Assembly: GCA_963820415.1 (NCBI GenBank)
Contig: CAWFZT010000008.1
Span: forward strand, 372,001-436,000
Reading direction: 5' to 3'
DNA from: CAWFZT01 sp963820415
GTDB lineage: Bacteria; Chloroflexota; Anaerolineae; Anaerolineales; Anaerolineaceae
Length of the DNA: 64,000 bases
Shown piece after piece: positions 42,311-51,795 of the stretch. How positions within the stretch are numbered: the stretch's first letter is position 1; every line of letters starts with the position of its first letter. The position numbers and the translations under genes were made by a program. The notes beneath the pieces are model-generated. The model did no database searches, had not been told where the DNA came from, and was given only the letters and a program-made list of their open reading frames with translations.

Positions 42311-43267
42311 CTAGGCAGCCACTTGCAGCATAGCCCGCAGAACATCCAGTTGGCCGGCGCTGCCCAGTTTCTCATTCTTGTGGGCAATGAACTTGGCATA
42401 TTCGGACATGAAGAGCTTGCCTACCGGGCGCAGGTCGAAGTTCTCCGGGTGTTCGAGGAAGTACTCGCGGTGCACACGCGTCCAAACCAGGCGGCCATCC
42501 GTGTCAATGTTGACCTTGGTCACGCCCAGTTCGGCGGCGCGCCTAAACTGGTTTTCATCCACGCCTTTGGCGCCCTGCAGCTTGCCGCCGGCGGCATTGA
42601 TGCGCGCTACCTCTTCCTGGGGCACCGAGCTGGAACCATGCATCACCAGTGGGAAACCTGGCAGCCGTTTCTGGATTTCTTCCAGCACATCAAAGTGCAG
42701 ACCCTGGGTACCGGTGAATTTGAAAGCGCCGTGGCTGGTGCCTATGGCGCAGGCCAGCGAGTCGACCCCGGTGCGGGTGACAAATTCCTTGGCCTGATTG
42801 GGATCGGTCAGCTTGGCCTTGGCTTCGCTGACCGCTACGTGCTCTTCTACACCCCCCAACTGGCCCAGCTCCGCTTCGACCACGATCCCCTTGGCATGCG
42901 CAGCCACCACCACCCGACGGGTGGTGGCGATGTTGGTTTCGAAGTCTTCGCCGCTGGCGTCAATCATTACCGAGCTATAGAAACCACTCTTGATGCAGTC
43001 GTAGCAGCTTTCCTCATCCCCGTGATCGAGATGGACGGCAAAAATGGCGTCGGGGAAAACCTGGTCGGCGCTGCGGATCAATCCTTCCAGCATCAGTTTG
43101 TGGGTGTAAGAGCGCGCCCCCTTGCTGATCTGAATAATAAAGGGCGCCTTACTGTCCAGGCAGCCTTTGAACAGACCCATGCTTTGTTCGAGGTTATTGA
43201 TGTTGTACGCTCCAATGGCATACTTGCCATAAGCGGCCTCGAATAGTTTTTTGGTGGTAACAATCAT
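42311..43267 (-). CDS. fba: Class II fructose-bisphosphate (or tagatose-bisphosphate) aldolase
   Basis: A 318-residue class II aldolase with AGGAGG before the ATG. Zinc-ligand motifs are visible: FAVHLDHGDEE near 75-85 and SHGAFKFTG, and MHGSSSVPQEEV later. The active-site loop VEAELGQLGGVEEHV is present. It cleaves fructose 1,6-bisphosphate (or a tagatose/sedoheptulose analogue) into DHAP and an aldehyde in central sugar metabolism. It appears monocistronic, with its own terminator. Confidence 0.92.
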   Translation of the reverse strand: MIVTTKKLFEAAYGKYAIGAYNINNLEQSMGLFKGCLDSKAPFIIQISKGARSYTHKLMLEGLIRSADQVFPDAIFAVHLDHGDEESCYDCIKSGFYSSVMIDASGEDFETNIATTRRVVVAAHAKGIVVEAELGQLGGVEEHVAVSEAKAKLTDPNQAKEFVTRTGVDSLACAIGTSHGAFKFTGTQGLHFDVLEEIQKRLPGFPLVMHGSSSVPQEEVARINAAGGKLQGAKGVDENQFRRAAELGVTKVNIDTDGRLVWTRVHREYFLEHPENFDLRPVGKLFMSEYAKFIAHKNEKLGSAGQLDVLRAMLQVAA

Positions 43268-43324
43268 GGTAAATCCTCCTGTGAAATAGTGTCCAACGAA
43301 TTTATTGGGACGAAGAGAAGCCGG

Positions 43325-44569
43325 TTAAAGAGTTCGCAGCGCCTCTCCAAACTTTTGCACTTCTTCTACGGTATTGTAATGCGTGGCGCCCACCCGTACC
43401 AGTCCGCCGCTGCCTTCCAATCCCAGGCGTTCAGTGACTGCCAGGGCGTAAAAATTGCCATCCCACAGGTTGATGTTGTGCCTGGCCAGGCGCTCAGCCA
43501 CCTGGCGCGGTTTCCAGTCCTTGAGGGTAAAGGAAAAGGTCGGCACGCGCCGGTCAAAGCGGCGCTCATCCGCTATCCCATACAAATGCAGCCCGGGGAC
43601 TTCCAGCAGATTCTCCAGCAGCGCCCGGCTGAGTCCAACCTCATAAGCCTGGATCAAACTCAGCGCTTTTTTGAAAGTGAGCCTACGCCCGCTGTAGCGG
43701 CCATTTAAGTTAACCGCCTGCCCGAAAGTCTCGCCGAGCCATTCAAAATATTCCAGCGCCCCCAGCAAGCCGCAGTAATGCTCGAAGTTGCCCGTACCGG
43801 TTTCGAATTTTCCGGGCGGCTCCGCCGGGGCCGGGCGGACGCGGTAAGCCGGCAGGCGGTCAAGCAGTTCGTAGCGGCCATACAGGACGCCCAAATGCGG
43901 TCCAAAGAACTTATAAGCTGAGCACACCAGGAAATCGCAGTCCAGGTCGCGCACATCTATTGGCCCATGCGGGGCGTACTGGACCGCGTCGATGTAGACC
44001 AGGGCGCCGGCGGCGTGCGCCAGGCGGGTGATTTCTTTCACCGGGTTGACCGTGCCGACGGCATTCGAGGCGTACCCGACCGCCACCAGGCATGGTTTTT
44101 CATCGAGCGCCGCCTTCAGGTCCTCCAGATCGAGGGTGCAGTCTTCGGGATGGAAATCTACCCAGCGAATACGACAGCCGCGGTCTTCCGCTGCCAGCAG
44201 CCAGGGTGAAATGTTCGCATCGTGGTCCAGACGAGTGACCACCAGGATATTGCCGGGCTGGAAAGTGCGCGCCAGAGCCCGGCTGATATTGAAGGTCAGC
44301 GAGGTCATGTTCGGGCCAAAAACAATTTCTTCAGGGCGGGCAGCATTCAAAAAATCTGCCATGGCCAAACGGGCGTTTTCTACACGTTGGTCCGAATCCC
44401 GGCTGGTGGCGAAAGCCCCACCGTGGTTGGCGTTTGCCTCTACCAGGTAGCGCTGGATTTGCTCCAGGCTGGTGCGAGCAATTTGGGTTCCCCCTGGATT
44501 ATCTAAAAAGATGACCGGCCTTTGCAGGGCCGGAAATTGGGCGCGGACTACATTGGAATTTAATGGCAT
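43325..44569 (-). CDS. Cysteine desulfurase-like PLP enzyme (class V aminotransferase)
   Basis: A 414-residue fold-type I PLP enzyme. The Lys that binds PLP is in LVCSAYKFFGPHLGVLYG. The cofactor region is FGPNMTSLTFNISRALARTF and YIDAVQYAPHGPIDV. A C-terminal RVGATHYNTVEEVQKFGEAL segment is typical of the cysteine-desulfurase-like branch related to SufS/CsdA. A conserved catalytic Cys loop is not evident, so it may act on another amino acid. It lies 6 bp downstream of a small acidic protein gene and is probably co-transcribed with it. Confidence 0.82.
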   Translation of the reverse strand: MPLNSNVVRAQFPALQRPVIFLDNPGGTQIARTSLEQIQRYLVEANANHGGAFATSRDSDQRVENARLAMADFLNAARPEEIVFGPNMTSLTFNISRALARTFQPGNILVVTRLDHDANISPWLLAAEDRGCRIRWVDFHPEDCTLDLEDLKAALDEKPCLVAVGYASNAVGTVNPVKEITRLAHAAGALVYIDAVQYAPHGPIDVRDLDCDFLVCSAYKFFGPHLGVLYGRYELLDRLPAYRVRPAPAEPPGKFETGTGNFEHYCGLLGALEYFEWLGETFGQAVNLNGRYSGRRLTFKKALSLIQAYEVGLSRALLENLLEVPGLHLYGIADERRFDRRVPTFSFTLKDWKPRQVAERLARHNINLWDGNFYALAVTERLGLEGSGGLVRVGATHYNTVEEVQKFGEALRTL

Positions 44570-44575
44570 TCCAGA

Positions 44576-44932
44576 TTAGAGCTCCTGGTCATCGCTGTCA
44601 TCATCTACATCAGGCGTGGTCTCGGATTCTTCCGGCTTGCGGCGAATCCATAACAAGAGCATCTGGCCGTCGGTCGAATCGACCGAGCGTGCCGCCATGA
44701 TTGGCACACGTTCTTCCAGGCCAAGATCGTTACGGAAATGCAGGTACATGGTCGATTGCTGATTCCAGGTGCGGAAACAGCGCTCAACCAGCGCCTGCCC
44801 GTTGAAAGTGCGCAGCCGGGTCATCGCCAGGTCGTACAGATCGGGCCCTTCATTCAATCCTAACGCCCATCCGTCATCAATCGACTCGAACGTTGGAGGA
44901 GGGCCTTCTATGATGGTTATTTTATCGTCCAT
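44576..44932 (-). CDS. Small acidic protein of unknown function
   Basis: A 118-residue soluble protein with a good ribosome binding site (GAGAGGT). A conserved-looking core (GWALGLNEGPDLYDLAMTRL, RCFRTWNQQSTMYLHFRND, IMAARSVDSTDGQMLLLWIR) is followed by an acidic tail (DVDDDSDDQEL). I do not recognise a named domain. It precedes the cysteine desulfurase-like gene by 6 bp and may be an accessory to it. Confidence 0.6.
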   Translation of the reverse strand: MDDKITIIEGPPPTFESIDDGWALGLNEGPDLYDLAMTRLRTFNGQALVERCFRTWNQQSTMYLHFRNDLGLEERVPIMAARSVDSTDGQMLLLWIRRKPEESETTPDVDDDSDDQEL

Positions 44933-45042
44933 AATCTACCTCTCTAACGGCAAAAATGATACCACAAAAATGCATCTTTGGGATTTCCCGTTGAAGAGGG
45001 TACATCACAGCAATTCCCATTGAGACTAAAACTCTGATAAAA

Positions 45043-45563
45043 AAACTATCTTTTGTTTATATATTTCAGATGAGCGCCGGGTATCATAACTAGCATAGAA
45101 CGATAAAATCTTTGGACAGATAGAATTAACGGAGGATAAAATGTCACTGTATATTACAACCCCATTCACCAGCGTGCGCAGCATGTGGGAGCACCTGCTT
45201 GAACTCGATAATAACTCAACCCCGAATTCGATTACGTTTCCGGTAGACGTGCAGGAAGAACAAGAAGCCTACGTGTTATCGGCTTACCTGCCGGGCATGA
45301 AATCCGAGGACCTGAACATTAACGTGGTCAACGATTCGGTCACTATCGCAGGTGAAGTCAAAGACGAGAAAACCACCGAAGAAACCAACTACCTTCTCAA
45401 GGAGTGGCGCAACGGTCAATTCTCTCGCAGCCTGACCTTACCGGACGAGCTGGATGCCGCCAAAGCGGAAGCCAGCCTGAAGGATGGCGTGCTGACCTTG
45501 CGGCTGCCCAAGGCGGAAACCGCCCTGCCAAAAGCCATCAAAGTCACCAGCAAATAAGACAGC
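45043..45563. repeat. Long direct repeat, copy 1 (hsp20 gene plus its upstream region)
   Basis: About 520 bp starting at AAAACTATCTT and ending just after the hsp20 stop are nearly identical to 55049-55570. The similarity includes about 95 bp of upstream sequence with the ribosome binding site, so the promoter region was duplicated too. The terminator sequences differ. Confidence 0.85.
45141..45557 (+). CDS. Hsp20 small heat-shock protein, copy 1
   Basis: A 138-residue alpha-crystallin-type chaperone with AACGGAGG upstream. The alpha-crystallin domain spans about 32-130: FPVDVQEEQEAYVLSAYLPG, DLNINVVNDSVTIAGEVKDE, RSLTLPDELDAAKAEASLKDG and the final VLTLRLPKAE. It holds unfolding proteins in an ATP-independent way. 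It differs from copy 2 (55148-55564) at only five residues, for example NNS/NDS, NDSV/SDTV, DEL/DDL and VTSK/VISK. Confidence 0.95.
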   Translation: MSLYITTPFTSVRSMWEHLLELDNNSTPNSITFPVDVQEEQEAYVLSAYLPGMKSEDLNINVVNDSVTIAGEVKDEKTTEETNYLLKEWRNGQFSRSLTLPDELDAAKAEASLKDGVLTLRLPKAETALPKAIKVTSK

Positions 45564-45581
45564 TTTAATTTAGATATTTCA

Positions 45582-45623
45582 AAATCCTGGCCTTTCAATA
45601 TTACTGAAAGGCCAGGATTTTTT
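45582..45623 (+). terminator. Intrinsic terminator after hsp20 copy 1
   Basis: A perfect 16-bp stem (AAATCCTGGCCTTTCA at 45582-45597 with its complement at 45605-45620, 7-nt loop) runs directly into TTTTTT. Confidence 0.9.
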
Positions 45624-45693
45624 AACATAAAAGATTGTTGACATGATTTATTTTATTGCTATACTGATTTTGGATTTCGAATTAGGGTAAGCC

Positions 45694-46140
45694 ATGTTTA
45701 TCTTTTTCCTCATCCTGACCATTCTTTTTGGCCTGACGCTGGTTGCCGGGTTTGTGTGGGGGTTGATCGTACGCGGCAAAACTACCCGGCGCACTGGCCA
45801 TGAGGTTGGAGCTGAATTGATGGCTGAAAAGATGAACGAGGAGACGCAACTGCAGGGCAAGACACCGTTAGCAGGACGCACCTGGTTCCGGGGCAAGGGC
45901 GTCGAAGTGGATCGTGAAGCCGAATATTCTTACGCTGAAATCAAAAAGATGCTGGTGGAGGGAAGGTTTCAGCAGGCCCTGCCTGCGCTGCTGGTGATGG
46001 CCGGTATGATAGGGTTGACCTTCTTCCTGGGGTTGGCCCTGCTTACCCGGTCCGGCACCCTGATCGCTGGCGTGATCTTGCTGGCCTTCAGCTTGTACTG
46101 CGCTTACCTGATCCTGACCGGCTTCATCCACAAAGATTAA
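45694..46140 (+). CDS. Membrane protein of unknown function
   Basis: A 148-residue protein with an N-terminal helix (FIFFLILTILFGLTLVAGFVW), a soluble middle (about 28-90, with RTWFRGKGVEVDREAEYSYA) and two C-terminal helices (ALPALLVMAGMIGLTFFLGLAL and LIAGVILLAFSLYCAYLILT). I do not recognise a family. The start ATG lacks a strong ribosome binding site (GGGTAAGCC). It lies inside the segment between the two hsp20 copies. Confidence 0.6.
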   Translation: MFIFFLILTILFGLTLVAGFVWGLIVRGKTTRRTGHEVGAELMAEKMNEETQLQGKTPLAGRTWFRGKGVEVDREAEYSYAEIKKMLVEGRFQQALPALLVMAGMIGLTFFLGLALLTRSGTLIAGVILLAFSLYCAYLILTGFIHKD

Positions 46141-46251
46141 TCATTTCAAGTGCATTCTCTGTGGGGCGAAAGGAAACCCGCCAGTCGACGCTGGCGGGAT
46201 AAATTGAGTGAACTGGTTATTTCGGGAGTGGTTTTTTGCCTGAATCTACTT

Positions 46252-46739
46252 CCACGTCCAGACTATTGGTATGGTGCGACGACGGTAGGCCAGACTGATC
46301 ATCAGCAGTTGGTGCGCAAAGCCTACCTTACTACCGTCCACGATCAACCGGATCTGTTGCCCTTGTTTCGCCTGACTTTCGATCCACTGCCTGGCAATCG
46401 GTTCATACCATTCCCGCACCTCAATGGCAGGGTTGGCCAACAAACGGCTCATGCGGCGAGCCAAACTGACCAATTGAGCCGATCCAGGTATTTTCCCTGC
46501 GATCCTGCTCAAGCTTACAGACCTGCTTTGATATATTCCTATCAACAGCCAGGAAAAGTTGCGTACTCGCGTAATTCGCTGCTTCGGTCGCAGTTCCATA
46601 ATTCGTTAAATCCATGTATGATAGACTTGGTTGGTCGGCATTGGGTTACTCTGTCTCGTAAAATGGTTGGGCAAAACCGATTTTATCGGAGATCCCGTAC
46701 CGATTAACTGCTTTTTTGTTAAAAGTGTCAGGTAGCTAG
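46252..46739 (-). mobile_element. IS remnant: one end of the IS found at 53855-55048
   Basis: 46252-46739 is nearly identical to 54565-55048, including the terminal inverted repeat (GTGTCAGGTAGCTAG at 46725-46739). It retains about 117 codons of the transposase N-terminus (MELRPKQRITRVRNFSWLL through VDGSKVGFAHQLL) and stops where the left side of the element has been lost. It cannot transpose by itself. Confidence 0.85.
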
Positions 46740-46897
46740 ATTAATTATTATCATATTTACATGTAATTGGATTTGAGCTAACGTCTGTGCTGCTGGCCGG
46801 CAAGTTGTTTTACTTTGCCAGGTAATCGTCCTCATGGATAACGGATAACAAGCTACTCGATATACTGAGTAGGATTTCATATAGGAGCGAAAAGATC

Positions 46898-47071
46898 ATG
46901 TCAACCAAAGATTTGCTGCGCTGGAGCGGTATGGCAAGCATCCTGGGCGGTCTGCTGATCACCCTGGCCACCATCATCCATCCATGGAGGGAGACCGCCG
47001 TCACGATTCTGACCCAGGAGCTTCGGGCAGCAGGCGAGGGTGGTTGTCATCTCTGCCGGCCTGTGGTTTAG
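46898..47071 (+). pseudogene. N-terminal remnant of a membrane protein gene
   Basis: A 57-codon frame with a good AGGAG site: MSTKDLLRWSGMASILGGLL, then ITLATIIHPWRETAVTILT, then unrelated residues to the stop. The beginning resembles the first helix of DUF4386-like integral membrane proteins of 200 residues or more. The rest is missing, so it is probably a truncated leftover at the island edge. Function is unlikely. Confidence 0.45.
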
Positions 47072-47126
47072 ATCCCGGATCGTCCGATCATCCGACTGAA
47101 CAACAGGTCGAATTTAGCATAAACTA

Positions 47127-47176
47127 TTGACAAAGAAAACGTTTGCTTATATAATAGAAATCAAGCAAACGTTTTC
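47127..47176 (+). promoter_or_regulatory. Consensus sigma-70 promoter with paired LacI-type operators
   Basis: TTGACA (47127-47132), a 17-bp spacer and TATAAT (47150-47155) match consensus perfectly. Operator 1, GAAAACGTTTGCTT (47135-47148), fills the spacer. Operator 2, AAGCAAACGTTTTC (47163-47176), is its exact reverse complement just downstream of the start site. Both contain the AAACGTTT core bound by LacI-family repressors. The arrangement predicts tight autorepression of the LacI gene and the operon, relieved by the inducing sugar. Confidence 0.88.
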
Positions 47177-47201
47177 TCAACTTAGCAAAGGAAACGATAA
47201 C

Positions 47202-48230
47202 GTGACCGTTACTTTAGCAGAGCTTGCTCGGGCAGCTGGAGTTTCTATTTCTACGGTTTCACGTGCCTTGGCTAACGGTAAGTACCCCCTAAAAAAAGAA
47301 ACCCGCCAGCGGATTTTCGACCTGGCTGAAGAAATCGGATATAAGCCCAATCTACTTGCTCGAAGCCTGCAGAGCAGTCGTTCGCACCTTGTCGGGGTAA
47401 TTGTCGACAGAATGCAGTCTCCTTTTGCCGCGGCGACTCTTCAGGGTATCCAGGATGGTTTAAGGAATGCAGGATACTCAATCTCTATTGCTTATTCAAA
47501 CAGAGACCAGGATCTAGCCAAAGAGGCTATTTATTCATTTTATAGTCACCAGGTAGCCGGTATTGTTATTTTGAATTCCTGGTTGCATACCTTTAACGAC
47601 CCAATATTATCCATGCAAGATAGGCCCTTCGTCTTTGTCAATCGATTATTTGGCAACTGCATGCATAACTGTGTGGGGCCTGGTGACCGCTCTGGAGCCC
47701 GGTTAGCAACTCAACATTTGGTCGATTTGGGTCATCGGCGCATTGGCTATATCAATGGGATGGAAGATTGGATCGAAGCCCAGAATCGTCTCTCTGGTTA
47801 CCGTGATGTCTTAGAGAAGCACGGTTTGCCAGTGGATGAAACCCTAATCAGGCAGGGAAATTGGGGGGTAGACAGCGGTTACAAGGCTGCTCGTGAATTG
47901 TTGGCTCTCGATGAACGGCCTACAGCTATTTTTGCTGCCAACGATATCATGGCTTTAGGTGCAATTTATGCAATTCAAAAGGCGGGTTTGGAAGTCCCCG
48001 CGGATATTGCTATAGTCGGATATGATGATCGTGATTTTGCTGCCTGGATCAGACCAGCGCTGACTACCATTCGCATGCCGTCATACGAAATGGGCCAGGC
48101 TGCAGCTCGATTGCTGCTGCAGCAAATTGCTAAGGAAGAGCTGGAGGATGTCTCTCAAATTACAGGAGAGTTAATCATTCGGGAATCTTGTGGCGCCAAT
48201 AAAATAAAGGCGCTGAATGAATCCCGGTAA
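47202..48230 (+). CDS. LacI-family transcriptional regulator
   Basis: About 342 residues from GTG 47202, which has AAAGGAAACG upstream; an earlier in-frame ATG at 47127 would begin inside the promoter. The helix-turn-helix is TLAELARAAGVSISTVSRAL, with a hinge helix (YKPNLLARSLQSSRS). The periplasmic-binding-like core includes LVGVIVDRMQSPFAAATLQG, FAANDIMALGAIYAIQKAGL and IAIVGYDDRDFAAWIRPALTT. It should bind the two operators just upstream and control the GH127/ABC operon; an arabinose-containing oligosaccharide is the natural guess for inducer. Confidence 0.92.
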   Translation: MTVTLAELARAAGVSISTVSRALANGKYPLKKETRQRIFDLAEEIGYKPNLLARSLQSSRSHLVGVIVDRMQSPFAAATLQGIQDGLRNAGYSISIAYSNRDQDLAKEAIYSFYSHQVAGIVILNSWLHTFNDPILSMQDRPFVFVNRLFGNCMHNCVGPGDRSGARLATQHLVDLGHRRIGYINGMEDWIEAQNRLSGYRDVLEKHGLPVDETLIRQGNWGVDSGYKAARELLALDERPTAIFAANDIMALGAIYAIQKAGLEVPADIAIVGYDDRDFAAWIRPALTTIRMPSYEMGQAAARLLLQQIAKEELEDVSQITGELIIRESCGANKIKALNESR

Positions 48231-48298
48231 GTGATTACAGGGATCAATGAAACTAACCCTATTTGCTATGTTCAGGTTCGATTCTTGAGAGTTATTAT

Positions 48299-50177
48299 AT
48301 GGAAATAGATACTACTCAGAGCCCATATGCCCTTCTGAAAACGATACCGCTAAAGAATGTGTCTATGAGGGCTGGATTTTGGTCTGGTAAGCAGGCGATC
48401 AATCACGAGATCAGTTTGAAACATGCTTATCAGAAATTGAAGGATTCTGGTAATTTTAACGATTTTAATGTTAGCTGCGGGTTCAGGGGTGGGAGAATAC
48501 CACAAACCTATCTTTATGGATTCGGATGTTTACAAATGGCTTGAAGCTGTTTCTTATGAGCTCGTCAATCTTCCCGATCCTGAGCTCGAAGCCATGGCCA
48601 ATGAAGCTATTGATTTGCTGGCGGCAGCCCAGCAGAAAGATGGCTACCTCAATTCTTATTTTCAGGTGGTGGAGCCCGAAAAAAAGTGGCAAGAGCTGGC
48701 GATGGGCCACGAGCTGTATTGCGCTGGGCATCTGTTTGAAGCCGCCGTAGCCCACCACCGTGCTACAGGTAAAACAAAACTGCTCGATATTGCTTGTCAT
48801 TTTGCCGATCACATCGATGCCATCTTTGGACCCGGTAAAAGGGACGCCGTACCAGGACATCCGGAAATCGAACTGGCGCTGGTGGAGTTATTTAGAGAAA
48901 GCGGTGAGCGGCGCTATCTCAGGTTGGCTGGCTTCTTTATTGACCAGCGCGGCAGGGGGAAGATGATTGGCAGGACTCCTTTTAAACCTGGATATCATCA
49001 GGATCGAGTTCCGGTTCGCGAGGCCGAGATCGCGGAGGGCCATGCGGTCCGGCAGTTGTATTTATTGGCCGGAGTCGCCGATATTTATCTGGAGACCGGT
49101 GAAAAAGCTTTACTATACGTCATGGAACGGCTTTGGCATGATGTGACCGCTCATAAAATGTATCTCACAGCAGGTTTGGGCGCCCGGCATTATGGCGAAT
49201 CTTTTGGGGAAGCCTACGAATTACCCAGCGACACCGCTTATGCTGAAACCTGTGCCACGATTGCCAATATGATGTGGAACTGGCGTATGTTGGGGATTAC
49301 CGGCGAAGCTCGTTTCGCGGATTTGATCGAAAGCTCACTCTATAATGGCTTTTTAAGCGGCATCTCGTTGGATGGGCAGCGATATTTTTACGTAAATCCA
49401 CTTTTAAGCCGGGGTGGGATCGAACGACCCGAATGGTATGACTGCGCCTGTTGCCCTCCCAATGTGATGCGCCAGATTGCCTTGTTGGGACATTACATCG
49501 CCACGACCAGCCAGGATAGCCTCCAGATTCACCAGTATATCGCCTCTGAAATCGTGGGGGATCTTGGCAGTGACAATCCGGTCAAGGTACGTTTGGAGAC
49601 CTCTTATCCCTGGGAAGGAAAGATAAGGCTGATCGTTGAGGAAACCGGCGGTTCTCTATGGGAAATCGCTTTGCGTATCCCCGCCTGGTGTGACAAAGCC
49701 AGCGTGCAGATCGGCGATCGACTAATCGACGTATCTGCAAGTGCCGGAAGTTACTTCAGGTTTAAACGCACCTGGCAACCGGGAGATGTCGTGCAATTGG
49801 ACCTGCAGTTAGACCCTCAATTCGTGCAACCCAATCCACGCATCGATGCCATTCGGGGCAGTCTGGCAATCGCTTATGGTCCGCTGGTGTACTGTTTTGA
49901 GGGTGTGGACCTGCCAGCGGGAGTGAATCTTTCGGATGTGCGTATTCGATCAAACACACCGTTTAAAGCTATTTTGCGGGAGGATCTCTTGGGGAAAATT
50001 ATAGAAATTAAAGCCCGGGGGGTTGTGGAGGACCTGGGCAACTGGGAGGACAAACTATATCGTAAACTATCACCAGTCAGCCCGGCGTACCAGGACTTGG
50101 AGTTAACTGCCATCCCCTATTATGCTTGGGCCAATCGTGGGCCAGGCACAATGCGGGTCTGGTCGCCTTTTATATAA
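48299..50177 (+). pseudogene. GH127 beta-L-arabinofuranosidase-like enzyme, +1 frameshift near the 5' end
   Basis: A protein of about 625 residues. The first frame (from ATG 48299, MEIDTTQSPYALLKTIPLKN) runs to GNFNDFN. One extra base near 48466-48470 then shifts it, and the rest (LAAGSGVGEYHKPIFMDSDV onward) is in the next frame to 50177. The GH127 (DUF1680) active site is clear: AYAETCATIANMMWNWRM with the catalytic Glu, and YDCACCPPNVMRQI with the zinc-binding/nucleophilic Cys residues. Related enzymes remove beta-L-arabinofuranose from plant glycans. There is no signal peptide, so it acts on imported oligosaccharides. It follows the LacI gene by about 70 bp. Confidence 0.85.
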
Positions 50178-50260
50178 CAATCATTACCTTGCGGAGAAGT
50201 GATGGAGAGGAGGCCAAATAAGCAAATAAATAGAACTCTATGAAAATGAGGTGCGGGTCA

Positions 50261-50272
50261 AACGTATACGTT
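50261..50272 (+). promoter_or_regulatory. Palindrome AACGTATACGTT, possible second LacI-type operator
   Basis: A perfect 12-bp palindrome 25 bp upstream of the binding-protein ATG. It resembles LacI-family half-sites (AACGT) but has TA in the centre rather than the CG-centred AAACGTTT of the main operators. It could also be chance. Confidence 0.35.
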
Positions 50273-50296
50273 CTGTTTTTCATGAGGAGAATGAAT

Positions 50297-51733
50297 ATGA
50301 AGACAAAGATGAGTAGGCGCGATTTCATGAAAATGGCAGGTGTAGCAGGTGCAGCCGGATTTCTCGCGGCGTGTGCACCTGCAACATCAGCGCCAGCACC
50401 GACGACTGCTGCAGCGACAGCGGTCCCAGCGACAGCAGTCCCACCAGCCGCAGCGCCCGTCACAATTACCTTCACCGGATGGGGTGGAGCCGAGGAAGAT
50501 GCGGGAGTAAAAAATGCGGTTAAATATTTCCAAGATAACACTCCTGGAATAACTGTTAAATGGATTCAAATCCCGGATAACTATGCTGATAAAATCCTGG
50601 CGATGATCGCCGCTGGAACACCCCCGGATAATGCTTTTTGCGACAACGGTACCTACGGGGATTATGTAAAACGAAAGCTGCTAATGGATATCACCCCAAT
50701 GCTCCAGGCTGATCTGGTTATTGGGGCCCCAGATTACTTCATCGAACCGCAAGAATCAAACCGCTGTGTTGTCGATGGCAAGTGGTACGGTATTGGCTCC
50801 TGCTGGGTAGTAGGCCAGCTCTATTACAACAACGATGTCTTCAAAAAAGCAGGCATTACGCCGCCCAGCAATGACCCCGAACAAGCCTGGGATTGGGCTA
50901 AGTTCCTGGACGTAGCGAATAAATTAACAGTCGATACCAAGGGAAAACATCCTGACGAGGCTGGCTTTGATAAGGACAATATCCAGAGCTGGGGCGTCCA
51001 ATGGCCGCAAAATAATCTTGTCTACCTGGATGCCGCGGTTGCCGATAACGGAGGTTCATATCTGGATCCGCAAACCCACCTGCTCGCGATTGATTCACCA
51101 GCAGCTTCAGAAGGCCTCCAAAATGTCGCCGACTTGATGCTGAAATATAATGTCGCCCCGCGCGGCTCGGCTGTCACAGCATTGGGCTTAACCAACACCC
51201 AGATGTTGGAGAGTGGCAAATTGGCGATGGCGATGGATGGTTCCTGGGCGCTGTCCTGGATCACCAAGATCAACGCCGATTTGGGCACAGCGACGCTGCC
51301 GAAGATGAAGTCACTAGGTACCGATATGCAGGCTCACATCCATGTCGTGCTTGCCGGTTCAAAACATCCGGATGCGGCCTGGAAGTGGGAAAGATTCCTG
51401 GCGACTGAGTATTACCAGCTTCAATTCTGCAAATCAGGGCTCTGGCTGCCCAGCCAAACGGCATTAATGACTCCCGAGGGGATTAAGAAGTGGATCACGG
51501 TGCGTAATGGGCCCGGCGATGGCGTCCATCCTGCCGGTTACGAACAGATCATCACTAAATTTGCCGCAAAATATGGTAAGGTGTTATACCTGCCCCCAGG
51601 CTATCCCGAAGCAAGTCAAATTATCACCCCAGCTTTGGACAAAGTCTGGGTCGGGGATGCAACCGCAGCAGATGCATTGAAGGATGCTGTACCAGCTGCG
51701 AACAAGGTCCTTGCAGCCGCTATGGCTGGTTAA
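50297..51733 (+). CDS. Sugar ABC transporter substrate-binding lipoprotein (family 1), Tat-type signal
   Basis: About 478 residues; ATG 50297 is best placed after GAGGAGA. The leader has a twin-arginine motif (SRRDFMKMAG) and a lipobox (FLAAC), so it is probably exported folded by Tat and lipidated. A Thr/Ala/Pro linker follows. The mature fold is that of UgpB/MalE-type proteins: FTGWGGAEEDAGVKNAVKYF, LLMDITPMLQ, GQLYYNNDVFKKAGITPP and LAMAMDGSWALSWI. It sits between the GH127 gene and two permease genes and should deliver the oligosaccharide that GH127 trims. Confidence 0.9.
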   Translation: MKTKMSRRDFMKMAGVAGAAGFLAACAPATSAPAPTTAAATAVPATAVPPAAAPVTITFTGWGGAEEDAGVKNAVKYFQDNTPGITVKWIQIPDNYADKILAMIAAGTPPDNAFCDNGTYGDYVKRKLLMDITPMLQADLVIGAPDYFIEPQESNRCVVDGKWYGIGSCWVVGQLYYNNDVFKKAGITPPSNDPEQAWDWAKFLDVANKLTVDTKGKHPDEAGFDKDNIQSWGVQWPQNNLVYLDAAVADNGGSYLDPQTHLLAIDSPAASEGLQNVADLMLKYNVAPRGSAVTALGLTNTQMLESGKLAMAMDGSWALSWITKINADLGTATLPKMKSLGTDMQAHIHVVLAGSKHPDAAWKWERFLATEYYQLQFCKSGLWLPSQTALMTPEGIKKWITVRNGPGDGVHPAGYEQIITKFAAKYGKVLYLPPGYPEASQIITPALDKVWVGDATAADALKDAVPAANKVLAAAMAG

Positions 51734-51756
51734 GGATTTCATCCAAGTTTGAGCTA

Positions 51757-51795
51757 GAGGGTGTTTTTACGGGTCAAATCTGTAAAAACACCCTC
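51757..51795 (+). terminator. Strong hairpin between sugar-binding protein and permease genes, probable attenuator
   Basis: GAGGGTGTTTTTAC (51757-51770) and its exact complement (51782-51795) form a 14-bp stem with an 11-nt loop, 24 bp after the binding-protein stop. No long T-run follows. It probably trims or slows read-through, so the binding protein is made in excess of the permeases. The rest of the gap to 51922 shows no gene. Confidence 0.65.

Noticed and set aside
42323..43246. Plus-strand open frame of 307 codons opposite the aldolase
   Set aside because: The minus strand encodes an intact class II aldolase with all metal-binding motifs and a ribosome binding site; the plus frame shows no domain.
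46150..46707. Plus-strand open frame of 185 codons
   Set aside because: It is antisense to the transposase remnant, and the same frame recurs at the second IS copy, so it is not an independent gene.
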